Positions 1-11,764 of a stretch of DNA of 64,000 nucleotides are shown piece by piece (position 1 is the stretch's first letter; each line of letters opens with the position of its first letter). Under the pieces are notes generated by a model, which was not told the origin of the DNA, did no database searches, and saw only the letters and a list, made by a program, of their open reading frames with translations. A program made the position numbers and the translations under genes. The DNA is from Dacryopinax spathularia (Eukaryota > Basidiomycota > Dacrymycetes > Dacrymycetales > Dacrymycetaceae). Location of the stretch: contig JBBPFI010000017.1 in NCBI GenBank assembly GCA_037974965.1, forward strand, positions 744,001-808,000, read 5' to 3'.

Positions 1-1907
1 CTCAACCCCTTACATATCTTCTCCCCCATCCCCCTAACTCTCCCACCCCTCATCCCCCTCATCCTCATCCCCCTCCCCCTCGCCCCCCTCCTCCCCTTCA
101 CCCTCCCCCTCTTCCTCCCCCCCGCCCGGAGTAGCCCAAACGCTCCCCATCGGCCTCCACACGCCCGTGAAACTCGCTTTCCACAAACGGATCCGGCCGT
201 CGTCACCGGCGGAGGAGAGGAGCGTGCCGGTGGGGTTGAATTGGATGCGGGTTATTGGGCGGCCGCTTCGATCATGAATTGATTAGTACAGGTGTTGAGG
301 TGAAGGACAGAAAGGGGGGAAAGGGGTGCTTGGGTAGGAGAGGGAAGGCGGTGCAGGGAGCAGGGGTAGTATGTATGACCCCAAAATGCAGAGGTTCGAA
401 CAAGCCGGCCAGAAGAGAAAAATGTAGTAGAGAACGGTAACAGAAGAAAATGGGAAAAGATGAACGCGCACGCACCCATGTTCCTCAAACTCCCCCACAA
501 GCTCAACACCCCCCATCCACCCCCCCTCCACTCCCACCCCTTCCCCTTCCCCTCCTCCCCCTCCGCCCCCCGCAGATTCCTTAGGGACAACCTTCCACAA
601 ATACACCCCTCCCCGCTCAGACCCGGCCGCGATGAGGTGAAAGCTCCTCCCGCATGCCGGGGCCCATGCTACGCTCGTCAAGGGTGTTCTTTGTGGTTCT
701 GCGGAAGGGGGGGAATGGGAGTGCGAGTGCGAGGGGTTGGAGTGGGAGGAGGGTGGGTGGGGGGAATGGGAGTGCGAGTGGGAGGGGGAGTGGCCCTGCC
801 TGCGAGAGGGGGGTAGGGTGAGGCTGGGCTGAGAGGGAGGGAGTGCGTTGCTGGTGCTAGTGGAGGCGGGCTGGGGAGGTGTGGGTGGGTGGAGGGTGGC
901 GAGGCATATGGGAGTCGAGGTTGGGCCTGGGAATTGCATGATCTGTCCTCCAGCATTAGCACATCATACCCCGCATACATTAGAGAACAGGAGAGAACGA
1001 GCGAGAGCCGGATGATGCAGGAGGGAGCAGTGCATACCTTTACTACGCCGGCTTGACCGCACCCGACGGCAATTACGTCCCCCCACCAGCGCTCAGGACA
1101 CCAAGCGATCGACCACCCACTATCCAGCTCCTTCTCCCCTCCTCCCCTTCCCCCAGCAGCAGCTCCAAACCTCTCCCCCTGCGCACCAGCCCTCCCCTGC
1201 TCAGCCCTCCCCGCCCCAGTTCCATACGCCCCATGTCCATAAGTCGGCCCATACCCCGTCCCGCCGCCCGGCAAATCCTTCTCCGCACCTGGCGTACTCG
1301 CCCCGTTCCCTCCCCCTCCCCCTCCCCCAGCCCCGCCGCACAGGGAAAGCATGTCGACTTCCTCCCTCGTCTCCCAGTTCCCCAACCCGGGCAGATCAAG
1401 ACATTCCCAGACCCTTAACCATCCATCCGCCCCTACGCCCGCGAGCTTCAACCCCCTAGGCTCAGGCGCCCATTCCAGGCTGCGCACGCTGGTCGAAAGG
1501 TCGGTGAATGATTTCCGCTCGACCCACCGAGCGCGCTGGGACGATGCTGCGCGCGAGGGCGTGTCTTCGAATATCTTTACACTCCTGTCAAACGCCGCTG
1601 TTGCCAAAAGGGGCCCATAAGCCGGGTGGGCAAAAGTGACCCGCGTAAGGGGCGCGTCGTGCGCTTTGAACTCGTCTTCCAGTTCCCATCCCCCAGTGCC
1701 CTGCGCCGCACTTGCTCCGTTACCATTAGCGGCATTGTTGGGAGTGGCGGAAGTATGGGGGACGTCGGCGGATGGGGAGGAGAGTGCGAATATGCGGACG
1801 CGGTGGTCTGCGGATGCGACGGCTAGTTGGGTGCCGTAGTATGAGTAGGAGAGGTCGGTTATTATGTCTTGGAAGAGGGAGGATGGTAGGAGCGCGGATT
1901 GGAGCAT
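1..1907 (-). CDS. SEH1: Nucleoporin SEH1 (WD40 repeat), 3' end outside the window
   Basis: SEH1 is a beta-propeller subunit of the Nup107-160 (Y) nuclear pore complex and of SEACAT/GATOR2. The model has exons 1907-1038, 942-476 and 265-1, and the reading frame leaves the window. The N-terminus (MLQSALLP, then an SYYGTQLAVASADHRVRIF blade) matches the family. Later blades include SLEWAPEPRGLKLAGVGADG and, in exon 3, a TRIQFNPTGTLLSSAGDDG blade followed by WKASFTGVWRP, typical of the last SEH1 blade. Both introns have GT-AG ends (donors GTATGC and GTGCGT) and the second has a TACTAATC branch-like site. Low-complexity Gly and Ser/His/Pro inserts lengthen the protein. ATG 1907 is chosen because it starts the conserved first blade; the frame also runs open upstream without similarity. 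SEC13 is the nearest alternative but fits the motifs less well. Confidence 0.88.
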
Positions 1908-2353
1908 CTTCACTCCCTTCCCTTTTGTGTTGGTTTCGAGAGGAGATTGGAGGGAGGGTATAGGAGAGGGTTGCTGTATGCAGCAGTTGGTTGACACTTT
2001 GCTGAACGAACGCGTTGAAGCGCGACGAGTGGCACTGCTCGGACTCAAACCCTCTCCGATACACTCTGGTTCCTCATCAGAAGTATGAAGAAGCGGGGGC
2101 CAATGGCAGATGTGCCTCTCTTGCCGCCGTGCTTTCTCGTCTCCATTCTGTGGTGGTCGGTAGATTAGCACTGCTATGAGTGCTTCATGAATGTGTTGTA
2201 CAAGTTCTGCCAGAAACCATACAGGGTTGTCGTGGGTATCCCGTTTCTCGGCTCGGCAAGTGTGGCCACAAAGCAGGGTTGAATGCCCGACTCCCTCTGC
2301 CCGGAAGAGGCAGACGTTACTGGTTGGGCAGAGATCTCGTGGCTTGCATCGTA

Positions 2354-3505
2354 CTAAGGTATACGCTGTTGTACTTCGTCCACCTTCCCTATCTCCTCTG
2401 ACTCATCCTCACCAAGTCTCGGCCAATCCCCCATCCCCCTCGCCTCCTCCTCCAGCCTCTCAAAACTCCTCCATATCTCCTTCCCTCCTTCCAGCTCTCC
2501 AATCACCTCCTCTGTAAGCGGCCTCATGTCCCTCCCGAACGTCCTTCCAAATTCTCCCACCAAACCCTCCGCAACCGTCTCCCAGCTCAACCCCTCCCCC
2601 TCTCCCCCGCCAGTCGTCGCACCGCTCTCGGAAGGTTGAGCAGACCGAACAGCATCAACCAAACACCCCGCCCTAACCCCCACCAACCCACAAGCGACCA
2701 CCCTCCCAAACCACGCCACCGGCTCCCGCGTAACGTTCATCGAAAACCCATGCGAGGTCAGTCTGTGTCGGATGGACACGCCGATGGAGGCGAGCTTCTG
2801 GGTCGGGGAGAGGAAGATCCCGGGTCCGAGGGATTTGGAGCAGGGGATTGGGTGGATGTTGTGTGTTTGGAGGAGGTAGTGGCGGAGGAGGGACTCGATG
2901 GTGGTTACGTAGTCTCGGGCTGAGATCTAGGAGGGTGGTCAACGGCATGCTTCCCTGGCCAAGTACATTGTATCCCAGTGCGCCCCTTGGGGGAGCATGT
3001 TGCCTCAGGCCGACAGAAAAGCAGAAACAACAAGGGATGAAATAGCACGCACCCCCATCCTCCCCAAGTCAACCAACGGATACCCCACCACCTGCCCCGG
3101 TCCATGAAAAGTCGTCAGCCCACCCCGGTCGCTCTTTACCCAATCTGCGCCCAGGGAGCGGAGGTAGCGGGCTTCGGCTTCTTTCCCGATCGTTTCCCGG
3201 CGCCCGGCGGTGTACGTTGGGCGGTGTTGCAGGAGGAGGAGGATGTCGGGGTGGTGGGTGGTCGTGCCTTGGACTGAGGGCGAGGAAGCTTGTGCGGGTG
3301 AGGAAGACGATGACGATTGTGTTGATCCGGAGGGTGACGAAGAAGACGGTGATGACGGGGCCGAGGAAGAGGAAGATGAGGAAGATGCAGGGGAGGACTT
3401 GCGCAAAGCCAACTGCCAAGCATTAATCTGGTTCTGCAGTGCCAACGTAGGCAAGTAAGGCAGAGGTGTCTTGAAAATATGATATAACACGGGGGGGAGC
3501 GACAT
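2354..3505 (-). CDS. LIP2: Octanoyltransferase (lipoate-protein ligase B family), mitochondrial
   Basis: This enzyme transfers octanoyl from acyl carrier protein to lipoyl-domain lysines (pyruvate dehydrogenase, glycine cleavage H protein), the first step of mitochondrial lipoate synthesis. Exons are 3505-3053 and 2926-2354, joined in phase 0 (donor GTGCGT, acceptor CTAG), giving 341 residues. Visible LipB motifs are [18 protein letters not shown] at the end of exon 1, [22 protein letters not shown] with the catalytic lysine, and VACGLVGV with the expected catalytic cysteine. A Ser/Pro-rich low-complexity insert of about 45 residues sits near residues 35-80, before the catalytic core. The gene is head-to-head with PPE1, with 356 bp between start codons. 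Family assignment is firm; mitochondrial location is by family knowledge. Confidence 0.93.
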
Positions 3506-3861
3506 CCTTCCTCTCGACTCTTTCAGCTTCCCAGTCGAGTGAGCAGGTGGTTGCTGGCTGAGTGTTGGGGCCGTGTTGGGGTTGTGGAAGGTAGGCCGGG
3601 GGAACTGGGGAGGAGTGTTGGTGAGTAATGCGGAGAATTAGGCGCTCGTTAGGGTCTTTTGTCGTAAGGCCGACCGGGGTTAGGGCCGAAGAGGCGTCAT
3701 TGTCATCACAGCCACGGATTGGGCGGCATGAGGCGTAGGTCGATCCCCTGCCTCCCCTGCAAAGTGGCAGACGACAGCCGCCCGCTCGTCTGTGTAGATC
3801 TCCATACCGTCTCCGACTACCTAGACACTGGATTCGGAGCGAAGTATAGCAAGAGAGTAAG
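3506..3861. promoter_or_regulatory. Divergent intergenic region LIP2/PPE1
   Basis: This 356-bp region separates the start codons of LIP2 (-) and PPE1 (+) and must hold both promoters and 5' leaders. No TATA box or repeated operator is obvious to me. Confidence 0.6.
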
Positions 3862-5724
3862 ATGGCGGACGACCTCTACCGTTCAGCCCTGAAAGCCCGA
3901 ATGGCAAAACTCCCCCCTCTGCCGCCCTGGGAGACCCGAGCTCCAGGGGCAGACGAGGACGGGGACGACGACATGACCGGCGCTAGTACTTTCGGAGCCT
4001 CAGGAGCTGGAGGAGCTGGCGGGTCTGGAGGAGGGGAGGAGGATGAGGAGATGGACGATGAGGATGGGATTGGCGAGCTACCTTCTATGTGAGTGCTTGT
4101 TTCTCTTACGGTATCCAGCCGGAGGGGCACGGCGTTGACAGGAAGGGCTAGGGCCTCCATACCACGGCTATCACACCGCTCCCGCTCAAGAGTGGACTAT
4201 AGCCCACTCTCCGCCGCGGGATACTTCGACCAATCCCTCTCCCTCTCCCTCCCCTCGCGCGAACTAGAAGTCCGGCTGTACTACACCCCGCCACTCACCA
4301 AGCCAGGGGAGGGCAACGGGTCAGTGATGGTATGTCACCACGGGGCGGGAAGTGGTGCGCTGGGGTGGGCGTGTTTCGCGAAGGAGGTGAAGGGGAGGAG
4401 TGGGGGTGAGTGTGGAGTGTTGGCGTTTGATTGTAGGGGACATGGTGTGTCGTCTTTCCTCACTCCCCTTTCCTTCTTTCTCCAGACATCGCCTCCCCTT
4501 CTCCCCCTCCCCCTGCTCCTCTTCGTCCCAATACCATTCCCGCCGTCGGGAGATAGAAGCAGACCTTTGACGAGCAACCAGGCAAGACGAAATCCCTAAC
4601 CTCACCCCCCTCCGCCGGGGACCTCAACCTCTCCCAACCCACCCTCTCCGCCGACCTCCTCTCCCTCCTAACGACCCTCTTCCCCTCTCCCTCCTCCGCG
4701 CCAAATCTCGTACTCGTAGGGCACTCGATGGGCGCGAGTGTCGTGCTGGGCGTGCTTGATGAGCTGTTGAAAGAGGGGTATGGGGTGACGGGCGTGGGGG
4801 TGTTGGATGTTGTTGAGGGTGCGTGCCTTTCCTGCCTTACGTCTTCCCAGTCCAGTCCAGGCCTTGCTGCTGCTGAGGCGCGTGCGGGATGGACGTCTGG
4901 CCTGGATGGAGGCAAGCGGTGTGTGTGGGAGCATGTGCTGAAACAAGAATGTAGGAACGGCACTAGAGGCACTGCCGCATATGCGTAACCTTCTCTTGAC
5001 GAGACCGAAAGGCTTCCCTTCGCTCGAAGCGGCAATTCAATGGCAGTACGTCCCTCCCCATCCCTCCCCATCCTCTCCCCTTCCCCCAAGCACTCCTCCC
5101 CATGCCCTCCTTCTCTCTTCCCCTTCCTCTCCTCTCCCTCCTCTGCTCTCCTCCCCGCCTCTGAGCTCAGCGGTTGAATAAGAGCTAATGTTTGGTTCCA
5201 AGTGTATCCAACAACACCCTCCGCAACCCCCTCTCAGCGCGGATCTCCGTCCCAGCCCTGTTCATACCCAACCCCGACCCCGCAGCTCCCGAGGAAGTGA
5301 AGTACGTATGGAGGGCGCCGTTAGAGGCTACAGAGCCCTTCTGGGAAGGTGCGCCCGCTCCCACTCATCATGCTCGGTCCAAACTGACCAGTGTAATCAC
5401 CTTCGCTCTCACTCCTCACTCGCACTGCTCGCTCTCGCTCCTCGCTCGCACCGCTCGCTATCGCTCGCAGGCTGGTTCACCCACCTCTCCACCCGCTTCC
5501 TCCAAGCCCGCACCGCCCGCCTCCTCCTCCTAGCCGGCACCGAGAGGCTGGACAAGCCCCTAATAATAGGTCAAATGCAGGGCAAGTTCCAGCTTGAAGT
5601 CCTTCCGGGGGTGGGGCATCATCTGCAGGAGGATGACCCGGCGGGTGTGGGGAGGGTGCTGGTGGAGTTTTGGAGGCGGAATGAGCGGGTTCGGGTGGGG
5701 GTGAAGAGGGTTGGGGAGCGGTAG
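3862..5724 (+). CDS. PPE1: Protein phosphatase methylesterase 1
   Basis: PME-1 is an alpha/beta hydrolase that removes the C-terminal methyl ester of the PP2A catalytic subunit. Six exons close in frame to 426 residues: 3862-4088, 4119-4444, 4582-4818, 4955-5045, 5203-5348 and 5471-5724. The N-terminus is acidic and Gly-rich. The hydrolase core shows HHGAGSGALGWACFAKEV (oxyanion region), FDCRGHGKTKSL, LVGHSMGASV with the nucleophile serine, VVEGTALEALPHM, and VLPGVGHHLQEDDP with the likely catalytic histidine. IQWHVSNNTLRNPLSARISVP, formed across the exon 4-5 junction, is the family's substrate-binding stretch. All introns are GT-AG with GTGAGT, GTGTGT, GTGCGT or GTACGT donors. Intron 5 is a run of Ser/His/Arg-like pyrimidine repeats and not coding. 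The assignment is firm. Confidence 0.94.
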
Positions 5725-6344
5725 GGTGCGCTGTGGTGGAACCGTGAGATTGGGTATGTATGTAGTTGGGAGATAGTCAGCGGGTGAGAATGTAGAGATG
5801 TCGTGTAGGATAGGGAAGCCCAAGAATGGAAATCGCAATGTTGTCCTGAATATCCTTAACAGCGGCCGGCCTCAGCAAGTCCAATAATACGAGCGATAGC
5901 GTGCCCGTACTGTCTTTCACACTGACTTTCCTTGCAATGCGCCCAGTCTGCTCTGACACCTCAAACGCCCCAGAAGGCCCCGTGAGTCTCACAAACCAGA
6001 GTTGAGCAAAATGCCGTGCAGTAAGCACATGTCCGCCGGTGTCGCCAGAGCCATTGTAGACCTCGAGCGCTCACAGGATCGTCGTCGAGAACCCAGAATC
6101 CACACAAGCACGCAGACGCATGAGAAGGCATGATCATATCATATCACACTCTCACAGCCATACAGCCAATCCAGTCGCGTACAATCTCCCCGAACCAGAC
6201 CACAACCCACCCTCGCATTCCTGCACCTGTCTAGCACCTCTCCAAACACCCAATCCAATCCATCTCACAGCGTATAGTCGTTCGTAAGAGTTCGGAGTGT
6301 CGGATTCGATGTAGTCGAGGCGCCAGTAGTAGGGATGAGGACGA
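5725..6344. other. Convergent intergenic region PPE1/eL39
   Basis: This 620-bp stretch lies between the 3' ends of PPE1 and eL39. It holds an 83-codon minus-strand open frame (6028-5777, beginning MLTARHFAQLWFVRL) with fairly protein-like composition but no family I recognise. It may be eL39 3' untranslated sequence or a small unknown gene. I do not call it as a gene. Confidence 0.4.
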
Positions 6345-6730
6345 TCAGAGGTTCAGCTTCGTCCGCCTCCAATGCCTCCTCTTGGCGTTATACTATCCAA
6401 CGTATCAGCATCCCTCCTCTTCCATCCCAGCCATATCCGACCGTCTCGACGGACGGAGGGGTAAAGTGTACGCACCTGGATCTTGGTATCGCTCTTCAAC
6501 CTGAACCACTGCGGGATCGGCCTGTTCTGGCGGGCAGCCTTGGCGAGCTTTTGCTTAACGCGGAAGGTTTTTTGGGATGGCTATGAACGAGGGAGCGAGC
6601 GTCAGCTCGCTCGTTCGTTCTCAAACAGCCTCGAACAACGACAGCAGGGGGAGGCCATGGCCTTGCACGCTTCGTGCGGTATGGTCTGGAGCTGCTGCTG
6701 GCGTGCGAGAGGAAGACAGGGACGTACCAT
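6345..6730 (-). CDS. RPL39: 60S ribosomal protein eL39
   Basis: eL39 is a small basic protein in the wall of the ribosomal exit tunnel. The model has three exons: 6730-6728 (the ATG alone), 6580-6476 (35 codons, beginning [15 protein letters not shown]) and 6392-6345 ([15 protein letters not shown] and stop). The product is 51 residues, the exact family length. The conserved [16 protein letters not shown] and [13 protein letters not shown] blocks leave little doubt. The first intron begins directly after the start codon (ATG followed by GTACGT), and the second separates DTKIQ from YNAKRR. The last residues are NL where most fungi have GI or GL. Its short exons make it easy for automated gene finders to miss. 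Confidence 0.95.
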
Positions 6731-7107
6731 TATGGATGTCGGATGTCGAGCGATTGGCAGCACCAGAACAGACGACGAGCTCACTACTGACTACCTTGCA
6801 GGGGGCGCGAGAGGGGAAATTGATCTCGCCTGCAACCAGGGTTGGTGCTGTACAGTTTTGACTCGCCCCTGGTTCTGGGGCTCTGGGATGGGGAGTGGCG
6901 GTGCTGCTATTGATCGGCGATTAGAGAAGCCAGGGAGTGGTAGCGCCGATTGGTGAAAGGGTGTGGGGGAGCGACACGTCGCCATCCCCGTCGTCGTCGT
7001 CGCGTCGCCCAATCAAGGCTCATCATCACTGACCTCACCTCACGCACTCATCTCTACCCACCTCCCCCGACCTCCAACAACCCCCAAGCAAAACCAAAGA
7101 AACAACA

Positions 7108-8073
7108 ATGCAGCTCCCCACCCTCCTCCTCCCCATTCTCCTACTCCTCACCTCCTCCCCTTCCCCCGTCGTCCTCGCCCAGCCTGGCCAGCCCGGTCAG
7201 GTTAGTGAGCTTGTCGTGGATGTTGTGTATAGGCCGGAGGAATGTCCGATCCGGACTCGGGCGGGGGATGTGTTGAGTATGCATTATGTGCGTCTTTGCC
7301 CTTTTCCTCCATCTGTACCTTCTGGCGGGCGCGGTCGCCGGGCTCGAGGCGGGGGGGGGGGGGGGGGGGCGAAAGACACCTGCCCCCCTCTGTCCCGCCG
7401 TCTTAGTTCAAGCTCCCCCAGCAGAGCCTGTCGCTCCACGAGTAGCTAGCTGCTGACTATGTATCCCAGACCGGCACTCTTGCGAGCAACGGCAACAAAT
7501 TCGACTCCAGCAGGGATCGTAACCGTCCATTCGAGTTCACACGTACGTCCCCCCTTCCCCACCTCCTCCCACCTCCCCCCGTCTCTCTTCCCCCTCCCTT
7601 TACTCTCCCTTCCGCTCGCCATCTGCCATGCTGCAGCGAGAGAGAGAGAGGGAGAGAGAGAAGGAGAGAGAGCTCAGCTAACGCACGTACGCACACAGTG
7701 GGCCAAGGACGCGTCATCAAAGGCTGGGAAGAAGGAACGAAAGATATGTGCATTGGCGAGAAACGGAAACTTACTATTCCGGCTCATATGGGGTATGGTA
7801 CGTACCCTCTTCGCTCCTTCTCCTTCTCCTTCTCCTTCTCCTTCTCCTTCTCCTTCTCCTTCTCCTTCCTCTCCTCCTTGTGCTTCTTCCTTGCGGTGGC
7901 TGCATCGTCTTGGCACTGTTCTGGGCTGCGTTGGCATGTAGGTGAGGATAAGGCTGATTTGTTGTGTAGGGGACCGAGGTGCTGGGCATCAGATCCCCGG
8001 AGGCGCTACTTTGGTGTTTGATATCGAGCTTTTGGGGATCAAGAACCGCGCTCCGCCAAAGGAAGAGCTCTGA
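7108..8073 (+). CDS. FPR2: FKBP-type peptidyl-prolyl isomerase, secretory/ER (FKBP2-like)
   Basis: It catalyses cis-trans prolyl isomerisation in the ER lumen. Exons 7108-7287, 7470-7542, 7699-7797 and 7970-8073 close in frame to 151 residues. The N-terminus is a clear signal peptide ([18 protein letters not shown], then VVLAQP). The FKBP core follows: [70 protein letters not shown] and [14 protein letters not shown]. The C-terminal KEEL resembles an ER-retrieval tetrapeptide of the HDEL type. Introns 1 and 3 contain simple repeats (a 19-base G run and TCCTTC repeats). Family assignment is firm; the ER location is inferred from the signal peptide and tail. Confidence 0.94.
7351..7369. repeat. 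Poly-G tract of 19 bases in FKBP intron 1
   Basis: Nineteen consecutive G residues lie inside intron 1 of the FKBP gene. The length is likely polymorphic and also prone to assembly error. Confidence 0.9.
7815..7868. repeat. TCCTTC microsatellite in FKBP intron 3
   Basis: About nine copies of the hexamer TCCTTC stand just downstream of the exon 3 donor of the FKBP gene. They leave a long pyrimidine tract within the intron. Confidence 0.9.
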
Positions 8074-9078
8074 GCGCCCCGGACGTGGTAGAGCAGCAAA
8101 CAAAGCAGTCTGCGCCCCTGAGTGAGTGAAAGAACGCGGGGATAGATCCAGCCACGAGGTGAACGAAGTGAGGCTGATGAGATGTAAAAAAGCACACTCA
8201 TAGAGATTGCTAGTGCTTGTAGTTACATGTGGATATATGAGATACCGTATATATTCCATTCTCGTCAAAAACTAGCTTTACACGGCGGTCGCAGGCCTAT
8301 GTAACCCTCTAAACGGTTGCCATCGCGGCACGACCGTCCATCGACAATGAAGCAAAATCCACTTCAAGAAGCAGTCAGATCTTTGTCCACCCGATATAAG
8401 ACCAAACAGAAAGAAAGGATCAGGCAAACACCCGGCTTGTAATCCCTCCCCCTCCCCCGCTCTGACGAGCAGATCGAAGGGGGAAAACGTCATGTAATAG
8501 GGAACAAAGGACTCATCACGCATGCCCAATACAATCAGGACAACCCACTCACCAAGAACCACTTCAAATGAACGGTAGGATAATCGTAACCAGCAATTGC
8601 TGTGATCTCTCTACTAGTACAAGAGCTGAAAGAGAAAGTGCCTGGACGGGGTTGACGTGGCGGAGCAAAAACCCCGCACCCCATCCGCGCCTTCCGCACT
8701 GGATGGACCCTGCCAAGCCCCTCGTTCTCATCCGATTTTCTTACTAGACGGCGTTGCGGGCGTGCCAAGCGATCCCTTTTTGCCCGCGTTGTCGGAGATG
8801 AAAGGGAAAGAGGGAAGAGGAGGCGGCCGCTGGGCATTCGGAGAGGGGGGTGGGTTGGTGTGCGGGTGAGGGGTCGATATGATTGATACCCCTTCATTCT
8901 GTATACTCATACTGCTGCTTAACTGGTTGCTCTACACACGGGTGGACAATAGAATTGAAGGCTAGAGACTGATGCACGTCCTGGCAAACCCGTAACTTAA
9001 CCCTTCTCCGGCCCGTTCTCTGCTGCTGCTCGTCCTCCTACCCTCGCCCGCGAAACGAGAGCGAGAGCAAGTGTGGTG
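8074..9078. other. Intergenic region without recognised gene
   Basis: This 1-kb stretch lies between the FKBP gene and O-fucosyltransferase-like gene A. Open frames here (for example 8535-8897 minus) have low-complexity translations and no recognised family. It should contain the FKBP terminator and the promoter of gene A. Confidence 0.5.
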
Positions 9079-11764
9079 ATGGCTCTCCCCCTGCCGCGCC
9101 TCTCCCCCCGTCGTCTTGCCTTCCTCCTCGCCCTCCTCCTCCTGCTCTCCCTCGCCCTCGCCGCGCAGCATACATTACCGCATATCCATCATTCGCTCCG
9201 AAAGAAAGGACTGAGAAGAGTGGGCACGGGCCATAGACCTCACGAAGGGCCTCACCACCATCACCCGCCTGCTAGGCCGCCTCCTCCGCGCTACCCGCCT
9301 GCACACTTCAAGCCCGACCTAGACCCTCCAGAGCGACCGCAGGAGGAGGGGGAGAGAGACACCCTCCCTCCCTGCCCCTTACCCGCTGCTCCGCTCCGGT
9401 CTGGCCCTCTACCGGGAGAAGAGGAGGAAGAGCCTTGGCACGGATTTGAGAGGCCAATTGAAGAGGTTAGGAAGGTTGTGGAGGGTACGAAGGGATATTT
9501 TGCGCGGGATTGGAGTTTGTGGTTAGGGTGGAATAACGTGCGTCCCTCCTCCTTCATTCCCTCCCTGCTTCTGCTCCCTGCTTCCTGCTTGCTCCCTGCT
9601 CTTATGCTTCTTCCTGTGCCTTCCAACTCTCCTACTCCCTCCTCCTCTCTCTCTCCGCGTCTCGGAAACTTTCCTCTTCTGCCGATCGGTGCACTGGAGC
9701 AATTGGCAGCCAGGTGTTAGGAGTAGAGAGATGCTGATACGTCGGGGCAGATCAAATATATCATCGAGACCTCCCTGAACCAAGCCCACCTCCTGAACCG
9801 AACCCTCCTCCTGCCAAGCTTCGTATATGCCCGTTCATGCGAGTTTGAGCAGTACGTCCCTCTCCCCCCCTCTCCCTCCGCCTCCCTCCTTTCCCTCCCG
9901 TCCCATCCCCTTCTGGCCCGCAATCTAATCTTGAGCCTGTGCTCTTTCTTTCTCTTTGTCCTCTCAGAGAAGGGAATGCTGATTGGAGATGTGGATAGTG
10001 ACGTCTGCTCGAGTTATGCGTATTCTGTGGACAGGTCTGTGAGCGGGTCGAGCGAGTGGGACTCCCTCCCTCCAGAAGAGCGCGAAGGCTGGCGTATACC
10101 CATAGGCGTACGTCCCCCGCCCTCTCCCATCCCTTTCCCTCTCCATCTTGCCATACCCTACCTTCTCCTCGCCGCGGCAGTGTCCCTGACATGGAAGAGG
10201 TCAGACGATGTTCCGCCTCCCCCCCACCTCCCCCTACAGCGCCATAATAACCCTCTCCGAGTTCCTCACCCTCCATTCCCTCCCCCCACACATCGAGCGC
10301 GCAGACGGCCAATTCTCACCTACCACATACCTCCACCCTCCTTCCGGGAACCCTCTCTCGCTCGCATACATCCCTAACGAGGCGTACGACCCCTCTTCCA
10401 TCCTCCGCATCGATCGCCTTCCCCCAGCTCCTACGAAGGAAGAGCTCGCCAGCCGGAATCTGACTCTTCAGCGCTTACTGGACAGCCAACAATCCTCCAC
10501 CCATCTCTTCCCCTGGACGCGCATCCGCGACCTCGTCCATTCCTCCCTCCCCGTCCCCCCTCCTCCCCCACCCGGAAAACCTCAAAATCCCCCACATACA
10601 GCCGACAGAACACTCCCAGACCCTGTGCTGATCGAGAAACTGAGGCCGTATGGGCTTGCGCCGGTGTATCAGTTTCATGCGCGGGCTGTGGATCTCACGA
10701 AGGGGGTGGGGGTGGGGTGGAAGGGGTTTGCGAGGAGGGGGGAGATGGGGGGGTGGGTGGATGAGTTTGGGGGGGATGGGGGGGAGGATGGAGCTGCGGG
10801 GGGAGTGGGGGAGGAGGTGTTGTGGTTGCAGGGGGAGGTACATAATGCTCGCCGACCGGTACGTCCACTCCCCCTCTTTTCTCAAGGAGAGGTCGCCTCC
10901 CCCGATACTAGAGTAGATACGGCTCTTTACTCTCGAGGGGCATGGAAAAGACTTCAATGAGGCTGATTAGTGGAACTAGGGCAGCATGTACTTCCACTCC
11001 TCTGCAGCGCGAGACGACTACGCCCGCCTTGTCCTGCAACACATGCGATTCCCTGCTGCTGTGGAGCGTGTGGCTGACAGGTTGGCAAGGAGGATGGAGG
11101 AGAGGGTTGGGGGGAGGATGTGGATGGCAGCTCATATGCGGAGGGGGGACTGTAAGCACTTCCCTCCTTCATTCCATCTCATCTTTCCTGTCTCTACTCC
11201 TCGGGAGTCTATCCCATTCATGCTGGCTGCTTCTGACATGGAGAATTTGTGGGAAGGAAGTATGACGCTGACCGCTCCCGCGCAGTTGTGACAACCCCCT
11301 GGACGCACACACCCCAATTCTCCGACCACCTCCTCCGAGTCCAACAATCCCTCCAACGCGGACGCAAGCTCCTAACTACCTTCCACGCCCAGAACTGGAC
11401 CGACTTCCGGCTCTCCGACTCCGTACCCGACGCCCTCCCAAACCTCTCTTGGGCCATCGCAGGGGCAAGACCACCAGAAGCAGACGACCCGTTCTACGTC
11501 GCCACCGACGAACGCAACAGCACGCACCTATCGCTGCTCCGTTCCTCCGGCGCTTTACTCCTCTCCGATCTATTAACGCCTGAAGATCGGAGATTGTTGG
11601 GTGCCCCGGCGTTGTTGACGGATTATTTGAGTCTTGTGGAACAGCAGTTACAGATGAGGGCTGCGTTCTGGACTGGAAGCGCGTTGACGAGCGTTAGTGG
11701 GACTGTTGCGAATGGGAGGGTTGGGAGGGGGTGTGATATGCGGACTACTGTTATGGATTGGTAG
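9079..11764 (+). CDS. O-fucosyltransferase-like type II membrane protein (paralogue A)
   Basis: This is a predicted Golgi/ER type II glycosyltransferase of the O-FucT fold; the substrate is unknown. Six exons close in frame to 657 residues: 9079-9537, 9751-9851, 9999-10107, 10205-10858, 10980-11151 and 11286-11764. A single N-terminal membrane anchor (LAFLLALLLLLSLALAA) is followed by a Pro/His-rich stem. Conserved blocks shared with the paralogue at 22 kb are YFARDWSLWLGWNN, LLNRTLLLPSFVYARSCEF, EWDSLPPEEREGWRIPI, VLQHMRFPAAVERVADRL and WMAAHMRRGD. The last, an HxRRGD motif, is the nucleotide-sugar-binding signature of O-fucosyltransferases. ATG 9079 is used; a GTG lies two codons upstream. 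Exons of 101 and 172 nt have the same length in both paralogues. Gene structure is firm; the enzymatic call rests mainly on HMRRGD and topology. Confidence 0.78.

Noticed and set aside
7674-8268. Frames with poly-Arg or poly-Leu translations around the FKBP intron 3 repeat.
   Set aside because: They are translations of the TCCTTC microsatellite.
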